Positions 16,525 to 25,599 of a stretch of DNA of 47,199 nucleotides are shown here, piece by piece. Location of the stretch: the NCBI GenBank assembly GCA_046299415.1, contig JBKBII010000013.1, positions 1 to 47,199 of the forward strand, given 5' to 3'. A program made the position numbers and the translations under genes. Source of the DNA: JBKBII01 sp046299415. GTDB lineage: Bacteria; Pseudomonadota; Gammaproteobacteria; Ectothiorhodospirales; Ectothiorhodospiraceae. Below the pieces are notes generated by a model. It ran no database searches. It saw only the letters and a program-made list of their open reading frames with translations, and had not been told where the DNA came from. Each line of letters opens with the position of its first letter. Position 1 is the stretch's first letter.

Positions 16525-18870
16525 TCAGTGGCGCTGTTCGAGGGGCGCCGTGGCTTTGCTGTGACGGAGTTGCCGCGCGGATTGAAGCTCCATCTCGAAT
16601 CGTTTGGCGTTCGTCATAAAGTCTGCTTTTGCGCGCGCCCGGTGGTCAGGCGGGCCGAAGCGTGCGCGCTCGAAGGCATCGTTGAGCGGCGTGATGCATT
16701 CGAGGGCTTTTGGGGCGTGGTCCGCGAGCCAGGGCTTTGCCCAGTGGAGCCAGCGATGAAGTGACGCAAGATCATCGGGCGGCGCGGGCGTCGATATTTC
16801 GTGTGACGCTCCGAGGGTTGGATTTGACCAGGTCTTCGGCGCTGGACCGGACAGCGGTTCGGTATTCACGCCACGAGGGTTGCGATGTATCGAAGACTCG
16901 CGCAAGGATCGTCCCCATTCGCGCCGGAGGGTACGAGCTAAGCGGCTTGAGCGTCGAATCAAGACGTCGGGACGGTGCCGCCATTTCTGCACACCTAAGT
17001 AGACCGCTGCGGCTGAGAAGCCAGCAACGATCAGGCCTAGTAGGGCGGCCAGGATGTGGCGCCAGTCGTTGAAGTCGAGCCCGAGTCGGGCGAACAGATC
17101 GCGTTGGCGCTCGGGGTCGAATGCGAGCACCCACGAGGTCCACTGAAATTCCACCCAATCGCGCCAGTCCATCCACTCAAGGTGTGCACGGGTCCAGATT
17201 CCGAGTCCGCTTTGGCGTCCGCGGAGAAAAGCCGGAACGTCGTCCTCGGCAGCGAGAAATTCATCGATTGATCCTTCGATTCGGTTTGGCGCGATCGACG
17301 CGGTCGGGTCGACGCGGACCCACCCGCGTCCGTCGATCCAAACCTCGTTCCAAGCGTGGGCATCGGCGTAACGTAGGGAAAGGTATCCGCCGCGATCGGT
17401 AAAGCGGCCGCCTTGATAGCCCGTCACGATGCGGGTGGGTATGCCCGCAGCGCGCATGAGCACGGCAAACGCGGAGGCGTAATCTTCACAAAATCCGGCG
17501 CGTGTCTCGAACAGGAAGGCGTCGGTGGCATCACCGAGTGCGCGCGGTGGCCGCAGGGTGTAGCGGAACGGATCTCTTCCGAAGTGTTCGAGTGCGCGAG
17601 CGATCAGTGCCCAGGCTTGGTCCCCCACGGCGGTCGCGTCCTCGATGCCGAGTTCGAGTTTCCATGTGGCGATCAGTCGGCGTGCCTCGGGCGCTGTAGA
17701 GGCGGGCAGCGCTGTCAATGCGCTGCGGGTGCGGTCATCGAGTGAAAGCTGTATGACGGGTGAGGCGGAGCCGATCCAGGCGGCGCCCTCGTAGCGGATG
17801 CGCTGGTCGAGGGCATGGCTCGATCGGAGCGTTCCGTCGCCGCCCCAGTTCCACTCGCCTGCGGCCGTATGGGTGGGCTGGACCGCGGGCGTTTCGAGCA
17901 GAGGAATGAAAGCTGGACGCGTTGGTTCGAGATTCACGGTGTAGCGGACGGCCTCTCGATCGGAGTGGATCGCAGCGGCGTCACCGTCGCCGGGCGGCAG
18001 GGCGTTGCCGGGCGTCGCGCCCCGCGTCCAGCGACGACCGTCGTAGTGCGACAGGACGATCGCGCGCCAGTATTGGTCTGCCGGCCCTGGTACGAACTCG
18101 TCAAACCGCACTCGCGCGACCACCCCTTCGCGTTGGATCAGCTCGCTAATTTCACCCGGTTGCATGCTCTCCGACAGGCCTGTCATGCCGGAATTTGGCG
18201 TCGGTAACGAAATTGCCGCGCCTTGAATGCGTGGAAATACGATGAACAGAAGCAGCATAATTGGCAGGGCATGGACGAGCATGAGGCCGGCGCGCCGCAG
18301 CAGGTTCGCGAGCGAAACGTCTGGTGAGCTGTGCAGTGCATTCAGCGTGGTCGTAATAACGAGGACGGCCAGAATCGACTGTGCGGCGATCCAGACGGCC
18401 TGATCAAAAAAATACTGAGTTGCGACGACGAAATAGGCGAGAAATAGGAACACCTCGAAGTCGCGGGTATTGCGAGCTTCCATCAGTTTAAGCGCAGCCA
18501 TCAGCAACAAGAGTGCGGTGCCGGCTTCCTGGCCCCAGATGCGACCGTACTGCTGCACCACGAGTCCCGATGCGAGCAGCGCGAGCGTGATCATGAGGAG
18601 TCTCGATGGATGACGCCATTGGCCGGCGATCACCAAGCCGCTCCACGCCAGTGCAAACAAGACGGCGATGAAGATCACCGCTGGCTGAAATGAGACATGC
18701 GGCGCGAACACGAGCAATGCGACGATCAGCGGCAGATAACGGCGGGCACCGTCGCCGAAGGCTTGCCACGGCGCTGCATTCGGGACGGTGCGTGATGGGC
18801 GTTTGACGGCGCTCTTGGCCGCCAAACGGCGCCACGGGCCAGCGCTTCGTGATGTGGGTCGCGTTGTCAT
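16525..18870 (-). CDS. TgpA-like transglutaminase with DUF3488 membrane domain
   Basis: This 781-residue inner-membrane protein resembles TgpA of Pseudomonas, an essential envelope protein with periplasmic transglutaminase activity. Residues 1-215 (DUF3488) hold about six hydrophobic segments. The periplasmic transglutaminase-like domain has a complete triad: GFCEDYASAF (Cys461), YADAHAWNEVW (His505) and VRVDPTA (Asp521). One more membrane helix (about 610-630, LAALLGLIVAGFSAAAVYLG) precedes a cytoplasmic DUF4129-like tail. It is the last gene of a three-gene operon, overlapping the DUF58 stop by 4 bases. The trio MoxR ATPase, DUF58 and transglutaminase is common in proteobacteria and is thought to assemble or fold an envelope substrate that is still poorly defined. 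Confidence 0.9.
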   Translation of the reverse strand: MTTRPTSRSAGPWRRLAAKSAVKRPSRTVPNAAPWQAFGDGARRYLPLIVALLVFAPHVSFQPAVIFIAVLFALAWSGLVIAGQWRHPSRLLMITLALLASGLVVQQYGRIWGQEAGTALLLLMAALKLMEARNTRDFEVFLFLAYFVVATQYFFDQAVWIAAQSILAVLVITTTLNALHSSPDVSLANLLRRAGLMLVHALPIMLLLFIVFPRIQGAAISLPTPNSGMTGLSESMQPGEISELIQREGVVARVRFDEFVPGPADQYWRAIVLSHYDGRRWTRGATPGNALPPGDGDAAAIHSDREAVRYTVNLEPTRPAFIPLLETPAVQPTHTAAGEWNWGGDGTLRSSHALDQRIRYEGAAWIGSASPVIQLSLDDRTRSALTALPASTAPEARRLIATWKLELGIEDATAVGDQAWALIARALEHFGRDPFRYTLRPPRALGDATDAFLFETRAGFCEDYASAFAVLMRAAGIPTRIVTGYQGGRFTDRGGYLSLRYADAHAWNEVWIDGRGWVRVDPTASIAPNRIEGSIDEFLAAEDDVPAFLRGRQSGLGIWTRAHLEWMDWRDWVEFQWTSWVLAFDPERQRDLFARLGLDFNDWRHILAALLGLIVAGFSAAAVYLGVQKWRHRPDVLIRRSSRLARTLRREWGRSLRESSIHRNPRGVNTEPLSGPAPKTWSNPTLGASHEISTPAPPDDLASLHRWLHWAKPWLADHAPKALECITPLNDAFERARFGPPDHRARAKADFMTNAKRFEMELQSARQLRHSKATAPLEQRH

Positions 18871-20015
18871 GTCATGGCCTTTTGGCCGCAGGCGGCGAGG
18901 GCATCGCGGCAGGCGTCGAGGTGTTCAGGACCGTGACCTGGCTCGATACGGGCATCAGGCAGAAGCAAGCCGAAGCGCCGTCCCTCTGCGCCCCAGTGCT
19001 CGACCCAGCCGGCAAGGCGCTCAAGGCGTTCTTCGAGACCTGACCCCGGTTGTTGCGCTAGGGCGAGCCAGACGCTGTTGGCCACTTGTGGCGTTGTGTC
19101 GCGCAATAGCCAGCGATCGAGCCGCGCCGAGGGTTTCCAAGCGATGCGGGCGATGGGGTCGCCGGCGCGGTAGTCGCGCACTTCGTCGGCTTCACCCGAT
19201 TCGTCGGCGTTGGTGCGCCCGGCATGCGTGGCGTCATCATCCGTGCGCGCCAACGGTGGCGGTTCATGCTCGAGTGGGGGGCGAGGATGTGGCGAGACAA
19301 TCAATTCGGTGTCGAAGTGCAGCCAGCTCCAGCAACGCAGCAGCCCGAGCGGATGACGGGTTTCGATGGCGAGACGAGGCAACTTGTGTAGCCCGCGACT
19401 GAGGGGCGCCAGGCTGGCGACCGCACGACAGCGACCGTGAGCGGTAAGACGGCACGTGTGACGCATCGACGGTGTCAAGGGTGCGTGATAGTGCGACTTG
19501 CGATTGGTTGGATGGACCGATCGGAGGATGAGCCCATCGCGCGGTCGACCATCAGGCTCGATCAGGGTCCAGAGGCCCGTGATCGGCTCTCCAGCGAACC
19601 CCCGAATTTTCGGCGGCGCTTCGACGACAAGGTGGGCGAGGTTACGATGGGTGTACCAAAGCGCGTTGTGCGCGACGCCAAAGACAAGGAAAGTAAGGAG
19701 AAAAGCGAGATTATTCGCGTAGTTAATTGATCCCGCGAGCAGCGCGATGATCAGCAGTGCGAAGAGTCCGCCGGCAGTCGTCGGGAGAATATAGAGCCGA
19801 TCACGCGTCAGTCTGGCGCGCAGTCCATCGGCGGCGTGGCGTCGGGTGATCCAGCGCACGATTCGCTCTGTGAGGCGGTTGGTCTGACGTGAGCTCGGAG
19901 CCTTGGCGGGGTCTGCGCGTTGGTATTTCGTCTGTGTGCCCGGCCTTTTCTCGCGTTCTCTGCGCTCGCTGTGTGGCGCGGCTGGTACTCGACCCGTTGT
20001 GGGGTTCGTGTTCAC
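18867..20015 (-). CDS. DUF58-domain protein (MoxR partner)
   Basis: This 382-residue protein has two adjacent membrane helices at about residues 77-120 (PTTAGGLFALLIIALLAGS and NNLAFLLTFLVFGVAHNALW). A beta-rich region and the DUF58 signature DEVRDYRAGDPIARIAWKPSARLDRWLLRD (shown only in part here: EVRDYRAGDP at about 275) come next. This signature leads into a von Willebrand-like fold. DUF58 proteins are predicted to work as adaptors for MoxR AAA+ ATPases. The N-terminal 60 residues are basic and probably disordered, longer than usual. It overlaps both neighbours by 4 bases, so translation of all three genes is probably coupled. Confidence 0.88.
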   Translation of the reverse strand: MNTNPTTGRVPAAPHSERREREKRPGTQTKYQRADPAKAPSSRQTNRLTERIVRWITRRHAADGLRARLTRDRLYILPTTAGGLFALLIIALLAGSINYANNLAFLLTFLVFGVAHNALWYTHRNLAHLVVEAPPKIRGFAGEPITGLWTLIEPDGRPRDGLILRSVHPTNRKSHYHAPLTPSMRHTCRLTAHGRCRAVASLAPLSRGLHKLPRLAIETRHPLGLLRCWSWLHFDTELIVSPHPRPPLEHEPPPLARTDDDATHAGRTNADESGEADEVRDYRAGDPIARIAWKPSARLDRWLLRDTTPQVANSVWLALAQQPGSGLEERLERLAGWVEHWGAEGRRFGLLLPDARIEPGHGPEHLDACRDALAACGQKAMT

Positions 20016-21361
20016 GGGGTTGGCACCAGCTCGAGCAGTCGCGAGACGAGCATCGCCGGAGTCGAGCGACCTTCAGCAGCATGCAGCCGATGTCGAACGA
20101 CAGCGCCGAGGACGGCTTCGACGTCACTGGCACCGACATAGTCTCGCGAATTGAGAAAGGCGTGTGAACGCGCAGCGCGCAGCAGCCCGAGACCGGCGCG
20201 GGGCGAGAGCCCTTGCCGAAAGTGTTCGCGTCGACGACTGGCGTCGAGCAGGTGTTGAATATGGTGGACGATGGCGTCATCAACGTAGACGGTGTCGACG
20301 GCAGCTTTGAGACTTGGGAAGTCGATCGCGGGGATCTGCGGAGCTTGCGAGGGATTTGTTCGAGCAGCCGGTTCGGCGGTCGCTGGGGCTGCGCTCTGGC
20401 GACCTATGGCGCGACTGAGTAGATCGCGTTCGGCACGGGCGTCCGGATAGCCAATTTCGAAAGAGAACAAAAAACGGTCGAGCTGGGACTCCGGGAGTGG
20501 ATGCGTGCCGATCTGCTCCAGTGGATTTTGAGTCGCGATGACGAAAAAGGGCTCCGGTAGCGACCGCGTTTGCCCATCGACGGTCACTTGGTGTTCTTCC
20601 ATCGCTTCGAGGAGTGCGGACTGCGTCTTGGCGGTGGCCCGATTGATTTCGTCAGCCAGCAGCACTTGCGCGAATATCGGGCCGGCGTGGAATTCGAAGC
20701 GACTGGACTCGCGATCGAAAATCGATACGCCGAGAATGTCGGATGGCAGGAGGTCGTTGGTGAATTGGACGCGGTTGAAGGCCAGTCCGAGCGCTTGTGC
20801 GAGTCCGTGAGCGAGAGTGGTCTTGCCGACGCCCGGGACGTCTTCGATCAACAGATGCCCGCCGGCGAGCAAACCAGCGAGCGCTAGTCGGACGACTTCT
20901 GGCTTGCCAAGCAGCGTCGCGTCCAGTGCGATGAGAATGTTTTGGATGCTCGTTCGCAGTGTGGCCGGATCGATCGGATGGGTGGGGTGTCCGTTAGCCG
21001 CCGTTGGTGATTGCGTGCGTCCCACGGACAACGAGTCGAGGGCTCCGTCGTGGTGATCGCCGGGGGGCGATCCGGTGCCACCGTCGACGCCTGTGTGCGC
21101 CTCTCTGTGGTCGGTGTGTCGAGGCGGGGCGGTCGATTCTGGGCCGAAAGTCCGCGCCACGGCCTGAGCGCTGTTCATCCCATCGTCGATGTTGTCCGCT
21201 CGATGGGTCTCTTCGGATCGCATAGCGAACGGCGACGCCTTGGGGGCATCGCCGTTAGGAGCGGTACTGTCTCGCCGCGAGGGCCGCGGGCTGGCGTTGT
21301 CGGCGACTGCTGCCTCGGCGGCGGCATCCGGGGGCTCAGGACGTTTGGAGAGGTCGGTCAT
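20012..21361 (-). CDS. MoxR-family AAA+ ATPase with long disordered N-terminus
   Basis: This 449-residue cytoplasmic ATPase is predicted to act as a chaperone for the DUF58 and transglutaminase partners encoded behind it. The AAA+ core starts near residue 135: Walker A EDVPGVGKTT (173-182), Walker B LLADEINRA (234-242), sensor 1 FVIATQNPLEQ and the MoxR-typical HPLPESQLDRFLF. MoxR proteins are usually about 310-340 residues. The extra ~130 at the N-terminus are rich in Asp, Ala, Pro, Thr and His with no motif, so either they are a disordered arm or the true start is internal (no internal ATG is better placed: the last one, Met62, is still about 70 residues before the core). The start at 21361 has only a weak GGA. 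First gene of the operon. Confidence 0.9.
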   Translation of the reverse strand: MTDLSKRPEPPDAAAEAAVADNASPRPSRRDSTAPNGDAPKASPFAMRSEETHRADNIDDGMNSAQAVARTFGPESTAPPRHTDHREAHTGVDGGTGSPPGDHHDGALDSLSVGRTQSPTAANGHPTHPIDPATLRTSIQNILIALDATLLGKPEVVRLALAGLLAGGHLLIEDVPGVGKTTLAHGLAQALGLAFNRVQFTNDLLPSDILGVSIFDRESSRFEFHAGPIFAQVLLADEINRATAKTQSALLEAMEEHQVTVDGQTRSLPEPFFVIATQNPLEQIGTHPLPESQLDRFLFSFEIGYPDARAERDLLSRAIGRQSAAPATAEPAARTNPSQAPQIPAIDFPSLKAAVDTVYVDDAIVHHIQHLLDASRRREHFRQGLSPRAGLGLLRAARSHAFLNSRDYVGASDVEAVLGAVVRHRLHAAEGRSTPAMLVSRLLELVPTP

Positions 21362-21754
21362 TGGGGATATCCAATTTCGAAAAAGCCGCTACCGCGGTTC
21401 TGAAGGCTTGCGCTGAACCGCGTTACGATCAGTGAAGGATAATAACGCGGTGGCTTCGCAGCGCCTTGCGGGCGTGTTTAGTGTGCAGATCACGATGAGC
21501 CGACCGCCATATGTTGTGCAACAGCCGCGATCGATCGGTTTTTCGAGCGCGTGCGACGCGGGTGGGCCAAGGCCTGAGGCAGGTGCCCGAGTGGGTTTAA
21601 TGCGAGCCTATCGCGCGGGTTTCCCGGCATTACGTAGGTTTGATTGCGATTGGATGGCAACGAAGATGCGAGGCACCATGGTTTTTGAGGCAGAAGCTAT
21701 GAACGAGGCATCATTCGGTGTGCGGCATCTTTGCAGCGGAAAGTCGAAGCCATC
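21362..21754. other. Divergent intergenic region between moxR and the lipid transporter
   Basis: About 390 bases hold two divergent promoters by position. I could not choose a convincing -35/-10 pair on either side. Open frames that cross the region are shadows. Confidence 0.4.
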
Positions 21755-22876
21755 ATGAGTGACGGACTTATTTGGACGACACAACAGGCGAAGGTTCAGT
21801 TGCGCGGGCGGCTCGATCGTGATGCGGCCCTTGCGAACTGGATGGCCCTCGAGCGCTGGAAGCCGGATCAGGCGATTCGCGAGATCGATGTCTCTGCGGT
21901 CGATTATTGCGACAGCGCTGGCGCGGCGTGGTTGTCGCGTCTGCATGAGCGAGCGACCGAGCTGGCCGGGTCGGCGCCGGTGTGGACGGGTCGATCGAGC
22001 GCAATCGACACGCAGTTGTCGCCCTTCGAGCGCCTGGCTGAGGTTGCGGCCGAACGCGATCGTACGGCGGCGCCCGCTGTGCAGAATTCACCGTGGAAGC
22101 GGGTCAAGGCGGTCATCCAAAAAACGGGTGCCGAAACGGCTGGATTCATTGATTTCCTTGGCGCGACAGTTGCGGCATTGGCAACGGTTCTGCGTCACCC
22201 GGCGCGGTTGCGGTGGCGCGATTTCATGACGACGGCCGAGCAGGCGGGTTTTCGGGCTTTGCCGATCGTTTCGTTGATCGCGTTTTTGCTCGGCGTGATC
22301 CTTGCGTTTCAGGGCGCGGTCTCGATGCAGCAGTTCGGGGCGCAGATTTTTGTCGCGAATCTCGTGGCGTTGTCGCTGTTGCGCGAGCTGGGTCCTTTGA
22401 TGATGGCGATTCTCTTGGCTGGACGCACGGGCGCGGCATTCGCGGCTGAGATTGGCACGATGCGTGTCAATGAAGAAGTCAGCGCGCTTACGACGATGGC
22501 ACTCGATCCAGTTCGTTTCCTTGTTGTACCGCGTCTGTTGGCGACGATCATCGTCGCGCCGCTGTTGGCGATCTACGCGAATATCGTGGGACTGATCGGG
22601 GCGGCTGTGGTGATGCAGGGCTTTGGCATTCCGTTCGTCACCTTTTTCAATCAGGCTGCGGGCGCGGTGTCGCTGACGGATCTCAATACGGGTTTGTTCA
22701 AAGCCGTGGTGTTTGGCTTTTTGATTGCACTGATCGGGACCTGGCGCGGACTCGAAACACGTGCAGGCGCCGCGGCGGTCGGTGAGTCGACGACTCGCGC
22801 TGTAGTGCTGTCGATCATCGCGATTGTCATCGTCGACGGTTTGTTTGCGGTGCTGTTCTATTTGCTCGGTTGGTGA
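21755..22876 (+). CDS. MlaE-family lipid ABC permease with fused N-terminal STAS domain
   Basis: This 373-residue inner-membrane permease belongs to the MlaE family, which moves phospholipids between inner and outer membranes with MCE proteins. Residues 1-115 form a STAS domain (VDYCDSAGAAWLSRLHERA) equivalent to the separate MlaB subunit of E. coli. The rest is the permease with five or so helices and conserved blocks AFQGAVSMQQFGAQIFVANLV (in part), SLLRELGPLMMAILLAGRTGAAFAAEIGTM (in part) and NEEVSALTTMALDP. I start at ATG 21755 (MSDGLIWTTQQ), where GGAAAG is upstream; the frame has an earlier ATG 8 codons before. The ATPase, MCE protein and lipoprotein genes follow on the same strand. Confidence 0.92.
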   Translation: MSDGLIWTTQQAKVQLRGRLDRDAALANWMALERWKPDQAIREIDVSAVDYCDSAGAAWLSRLHERATELAGSAPVWTGRSSAIDTQLSPFERLAEVAAERDRTAAPAVQNSPWKRVKAVIQKTGAETAGFIDFLGATVAALATVLRHPARLRWRDFMTTAEQAGFRALPIVSLIAFLLGVILAFQGAVSMQQFGAQIFVANLVALSLLRELGPLMMAILLAGRTGAAFAAEIGTMRVNEEVSALTTMALDPVRFLVVPRLLATIIVAPLLAIYANIVGLIGAAVVMQGFGIPFVTFFNQAAGAVSLTDLNTGLFKAVVFGFLIALIGTWRGLETRAGAAAVGESTTRAVVLSIIAIVIVDGLFAVLFYLLGW

Positions 22877-22980
22877 CGTGAGACGATTGGCGACAAGAAA
22901 GCCGGAGACGGCCAATCGGTAATGAGGGGGCGGATGACAATGTTTGCGGCATCACAAGGCATGGCACAGTGAAGCGCAAT

Positions 22981-23841
22981 ATGAGCGATTCCCAGTCGCG
23001 GGCCGACGTGCGTCCGGAAGGGCGTGCGGCGCCACGAGCCTCTGATCCGTCTCGCGGAGCGCCAGCGGTCGCGGCACCGGTGATCCGTGTGCGCGGACTT
23101 ACAATGGGGTTTGGCCGCAACATTCTGATGAAATCGCTCGACTTCGACGTCAACGCGGGCGAGACCTTCGTCATTCTCGGCGGATCGGGTTCGGGCAAGT
23201 CGACGCTGCTGAAGCATCTGATCGGTTTGTACCAGCCGATGGCTGGCTCGATCGAGATCGCAGGTTTGAAGATGACAGGCTCGGACGATGAGACCCGCGA
23301 GGAGATCCTGCGCAGGATCGGCGTGATGTATCAGCTCGGCGCATTGTTTGGGTCGATGACGCTGCTTGAGAACGTTTCGCTGCCACTCGAGGTTCACACC
23401 CGTTTGCCGGCATCGGCGCGCCGCCGTATCGCAGCGGCGAAACTGGAGCAGGTCGGTCTGGGTCGTTTCGCCGATTATTTGCCGTCGGAAATTTCGGGCG
23501 GGATGCAGAAGCGCGCGGCGATCGCGCGGGCGATGGCGCTGGATCCGAAAATATTGTTTCTTGATGAGCCCTCGGCGGGTCTCGATCCCATTACATCTGC
23601 GGAGCTCGATCGTTTGATTCGGGCGCTACAGCGGGACCTGGGCATGACCTTTGTTGTGGTCACGCATGAGTTGCCAAGTATTTTCACAATTGCGGATCGC
23701 GTAATCATGCTTGACGCGCGAATCAAAGGAATCGCCGCGGAAGGCGATCCAGCGGCGCTAAGGGATACCGCGACCGATCCGTGGGTGCGGCGGTTTCTCG
23801 CGCGCGATGGTGAGGGTGAGGAGACGCCCGTCGTCGTGTGA
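22981..23841 (+). CDS. MlaF-family ABC transporter ATP-binding protein
   Basis: This 286-residue cytoplasmic ATPase powers the MlaE-like permease encoded 104 bases upstream. All ABC motifs are present: Walker A GGSGSGKST at 67-75, Q-loop MYQLGALFGSMT, signature SEISGGMQKRAAIARAM, Walker B ILFLDEPSAGLD and the switch His in VVVTHEL. The LFGSMTLLENVSLPL segment after the Q-loop is typical of MlaF. The N-terminal 30 residues before the ABC domain are Ala/Pro/Arg-rich and unusual. I prefer ATG 22981 (MSDSQSR); a GTG at 22969 would add four residues and neither has a strong ribosome binding site. Confidence 0.93.
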   Translation: MSDSQSRADVRPEGRAAPRASDPSRGAPAVAAPVIRVRGLTMGFGRNILMKSLDFDVNAGETFVILGGSGSGKSTLLKHLIGLYQPMAGSIEIAGLKMTGSDDETREEILRRIGVMYQLGALFGSMTLLENVSLPLEVHTRLPASARRRIAAAKLEQVGLGRFADYLPSEISGGMQKRAAIARAMALDPKILFLDEPSAGLDPITSAELDRLIRALQRDLGMTFVVVTHELPSIFTIADRVIMLDARIKGIAAEGDPAALRDTATDPWVRRFLARDGEGEETPVVV

Positions 23842-24097
23842 TCGCGACGCGCTCGCGACCGGGTCTCGCAGATCTCGTACGGTACAGCGGTTTTCGGCGC
23901 CGGGTATTGTCGTTGGCGAGACGGATGGCTGCTCTTGCGGTCGTGCAAGCGTCTTCTCGGGCCTGGTTTGAGTCAGCTCAATGCCGGTCGGATAGTTTGA
24001 TCGGCTCCGGCTCCGGCTTCGGTGCGAGCCGGGTGCTGTGTCAGCAGGGGGGCCACTGAAGCTTGGTCAGTTTGGATCTATCCACGCAGAGGCAGTC

Positions 24098-25117
24098 ATG
24101 AGTGATACGCGGCACTTTCGTCTCGGTTTGTTTGTTCTTGGCGCGATCGTCTCTCTGGTTGCGTTGTTGGTGTTGATGGGCGTCGGGACTCTGTTTCGTC
24201 CCGCTCTCCAGATGGAGACGTATATCGATGCGTCGGTGCAGGGGCTCGAGGTCGGCGCGCCGGTCAAGTTTCGTGGTGTGACGATCGGGGACGTGACGCA
24301 CATTGGCTTTACTTCGAGCGTCTATCAGCTTGATGCACCGCCGACCGAGCGGCGGCGTTATGTCATGGTCGAGGCGCGGATTCGTCCCGATCGGTTCGTG
24401 ACGCCGGGTCGTGAGACGCTGATTCATCAGGAAACCATCGAACGCCTGGTTCAGAGTGGCTTGCGTGTGCGCATGGCGGCACAGGGCATTACGGGTATCA
24501 ACTATCTTGAAATCGACTTTATGTCCGAAGATCCGCCGACGGTGGCGGTCGATTGGACGCCGAATTCGCTCTACATTCCTTCGGCACCGTCGATTGCCGT
24601 GCAGTTTCTTGAGTATGCCGAAAATGTGTTGCGTCGCGTCGATTCACTTGATATCGAGGGCGTCGTGAACGGGTTGTCGTCGGTGCTGGCCTCACTCGAC
24701 AAGTCGATCCAGGGTTTGGACACCACTGAGCTCAATCAGAACCTGAATGCGACATTGACCGAACTGACTCGAACGCTCGAAGGGGTCGAGCAAGCGACTG
24801 CCGGTTTGACCCGGATCGTGAACGATCCGGCATTGCGCGCTCTGCCTGAAGAGGCACGAGCGACACTGGCGAGCACGCGTCGCATGCTTGAAGGACTCGA
24901 TCTCGATGGATTGACCGAGCAGCTCGAGGCCTTGGTGGGTAATGCGAATCGCAGTATCAATGCCAGTGAAACGCAGCTCGAGGCGATCTTGTCGGAGGTT
25001 CGCGGGGCTTCGGCGGCGGTGCGCGGATTGACCGAGGATTTGCGTCGTGATCCGTCGCGAGTGTTCCGAGCGCCGCAGCCGGGACGTAGCCTTCTGGATG
25101 ACCCAACGGCGCAATGA
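24098..25117 (+). CDS. MlaD-family MCE-domain protein
   Basis: This 339-residue protein is anchored by one N-terminal helix (LGLFVLGAIVSLVALLVLMG, about 9-28) with a periplasmic MCE domain (about 38-135: VQGLEVGAPVKFRGVTIGDV, later AAQGITGINYLEI). MCE proteins form rings that bind lipid beside the MlaE permease. The C-terminal 170 residues are helical and amphipathic, longer than in E. coli MlaD (183 residues in total) and more like PqiB/YebT or Mycobacterium-type tails that build a tunnel across the periplasm. ATG 24098 follows GAGGCAGTC and begins right before the membrane helix. About 256 bases separate it from the ATPase gene. Confidence 0.92.
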   Translation: MSDTRHFRLGLFVLGAIVSLVALLVLMGVGTLFRPALQMETYIDASVQGLEVGAPVKFRGVTIGDVTHIGFTSSVYQLDAPPTERRRYVMVEARIRPDRFVTPGRETLIHQETIERLVQSGLRVRMAAQGITGINYLEIDFMSEDPPTVAVDWTPNSLYIPSAPSIAVQFLEYAENVLRRVDSLDIEGVVNGLSSVLASLDKSIQGLDTTELNQNLNATLTELTRTLEGVEQATAGLTRIVNDPALRALPEEARATLASTRRMLEGLDLDGLTEQLEALVGNANRSINASETQLEAILSEVRGASAAVRGLTEDLRRDPSRVFRAPQPGRSLLDDPTAQ

Positions 25118-25599
25118 TCGTTTCAGTTCAATTGCGCAGCAGCGCGGCCGGTGGCGGTGATGCTGTGGTTCGTCGATTGGGCCGCGGCGCTTTGATGGGT
25201 GATCGACGTTCGCGGGCCCGATATGACTGAACCCCGGATCGTCGGATCCTGTGTCGTTCGGGCGAATGCAGGCGGGCCCGTTTTCGATTGCTCGGTCGGT
25301 GCGTGACTGTGGTCACTGCGAGCATGCTGTCTGGCTCGGCGTTTCAGGTTCGTTTCGAGGTCGGATCGTCACTCGAGCGGGGCGGTATCGTGTTTCAGCT
25401 TGGCGATTCGAGTAGGTCGAGTGCCTGATCGACCGTTTGGATGACGCGTCTTGTGGGTGAAGCCGACTTCTTGCTGAGCCTTAGGCGAGATCTCAACCAA
25501 ACCTCGAGCCAGCAGCCGAATTGGGGTTCCGATTGTTTGATGTTAGAACGGTTGTCAAAGCGCTACCGGCGTCTGCCAGCGTAATTTTTTGAGGTTTGA
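25118..25599. other. Gap inside the lipid-transport cluster
   Basis: No gene or clear repeat is seen in these 480 bases, which is long for a gap between functionally linked genes on one strand. A separate promoter for the lipoprotein gene is possible but was not identified. Confidence 0.4.

Noticed and set aside
22088..22915. Minus-strand frame of 275 codons opposite the MlaE-like gene
   Set aside because: It is antisense to a well-conserved permease and rich in Arg, His and Gln, the usual composition of shadow frames in this genome.
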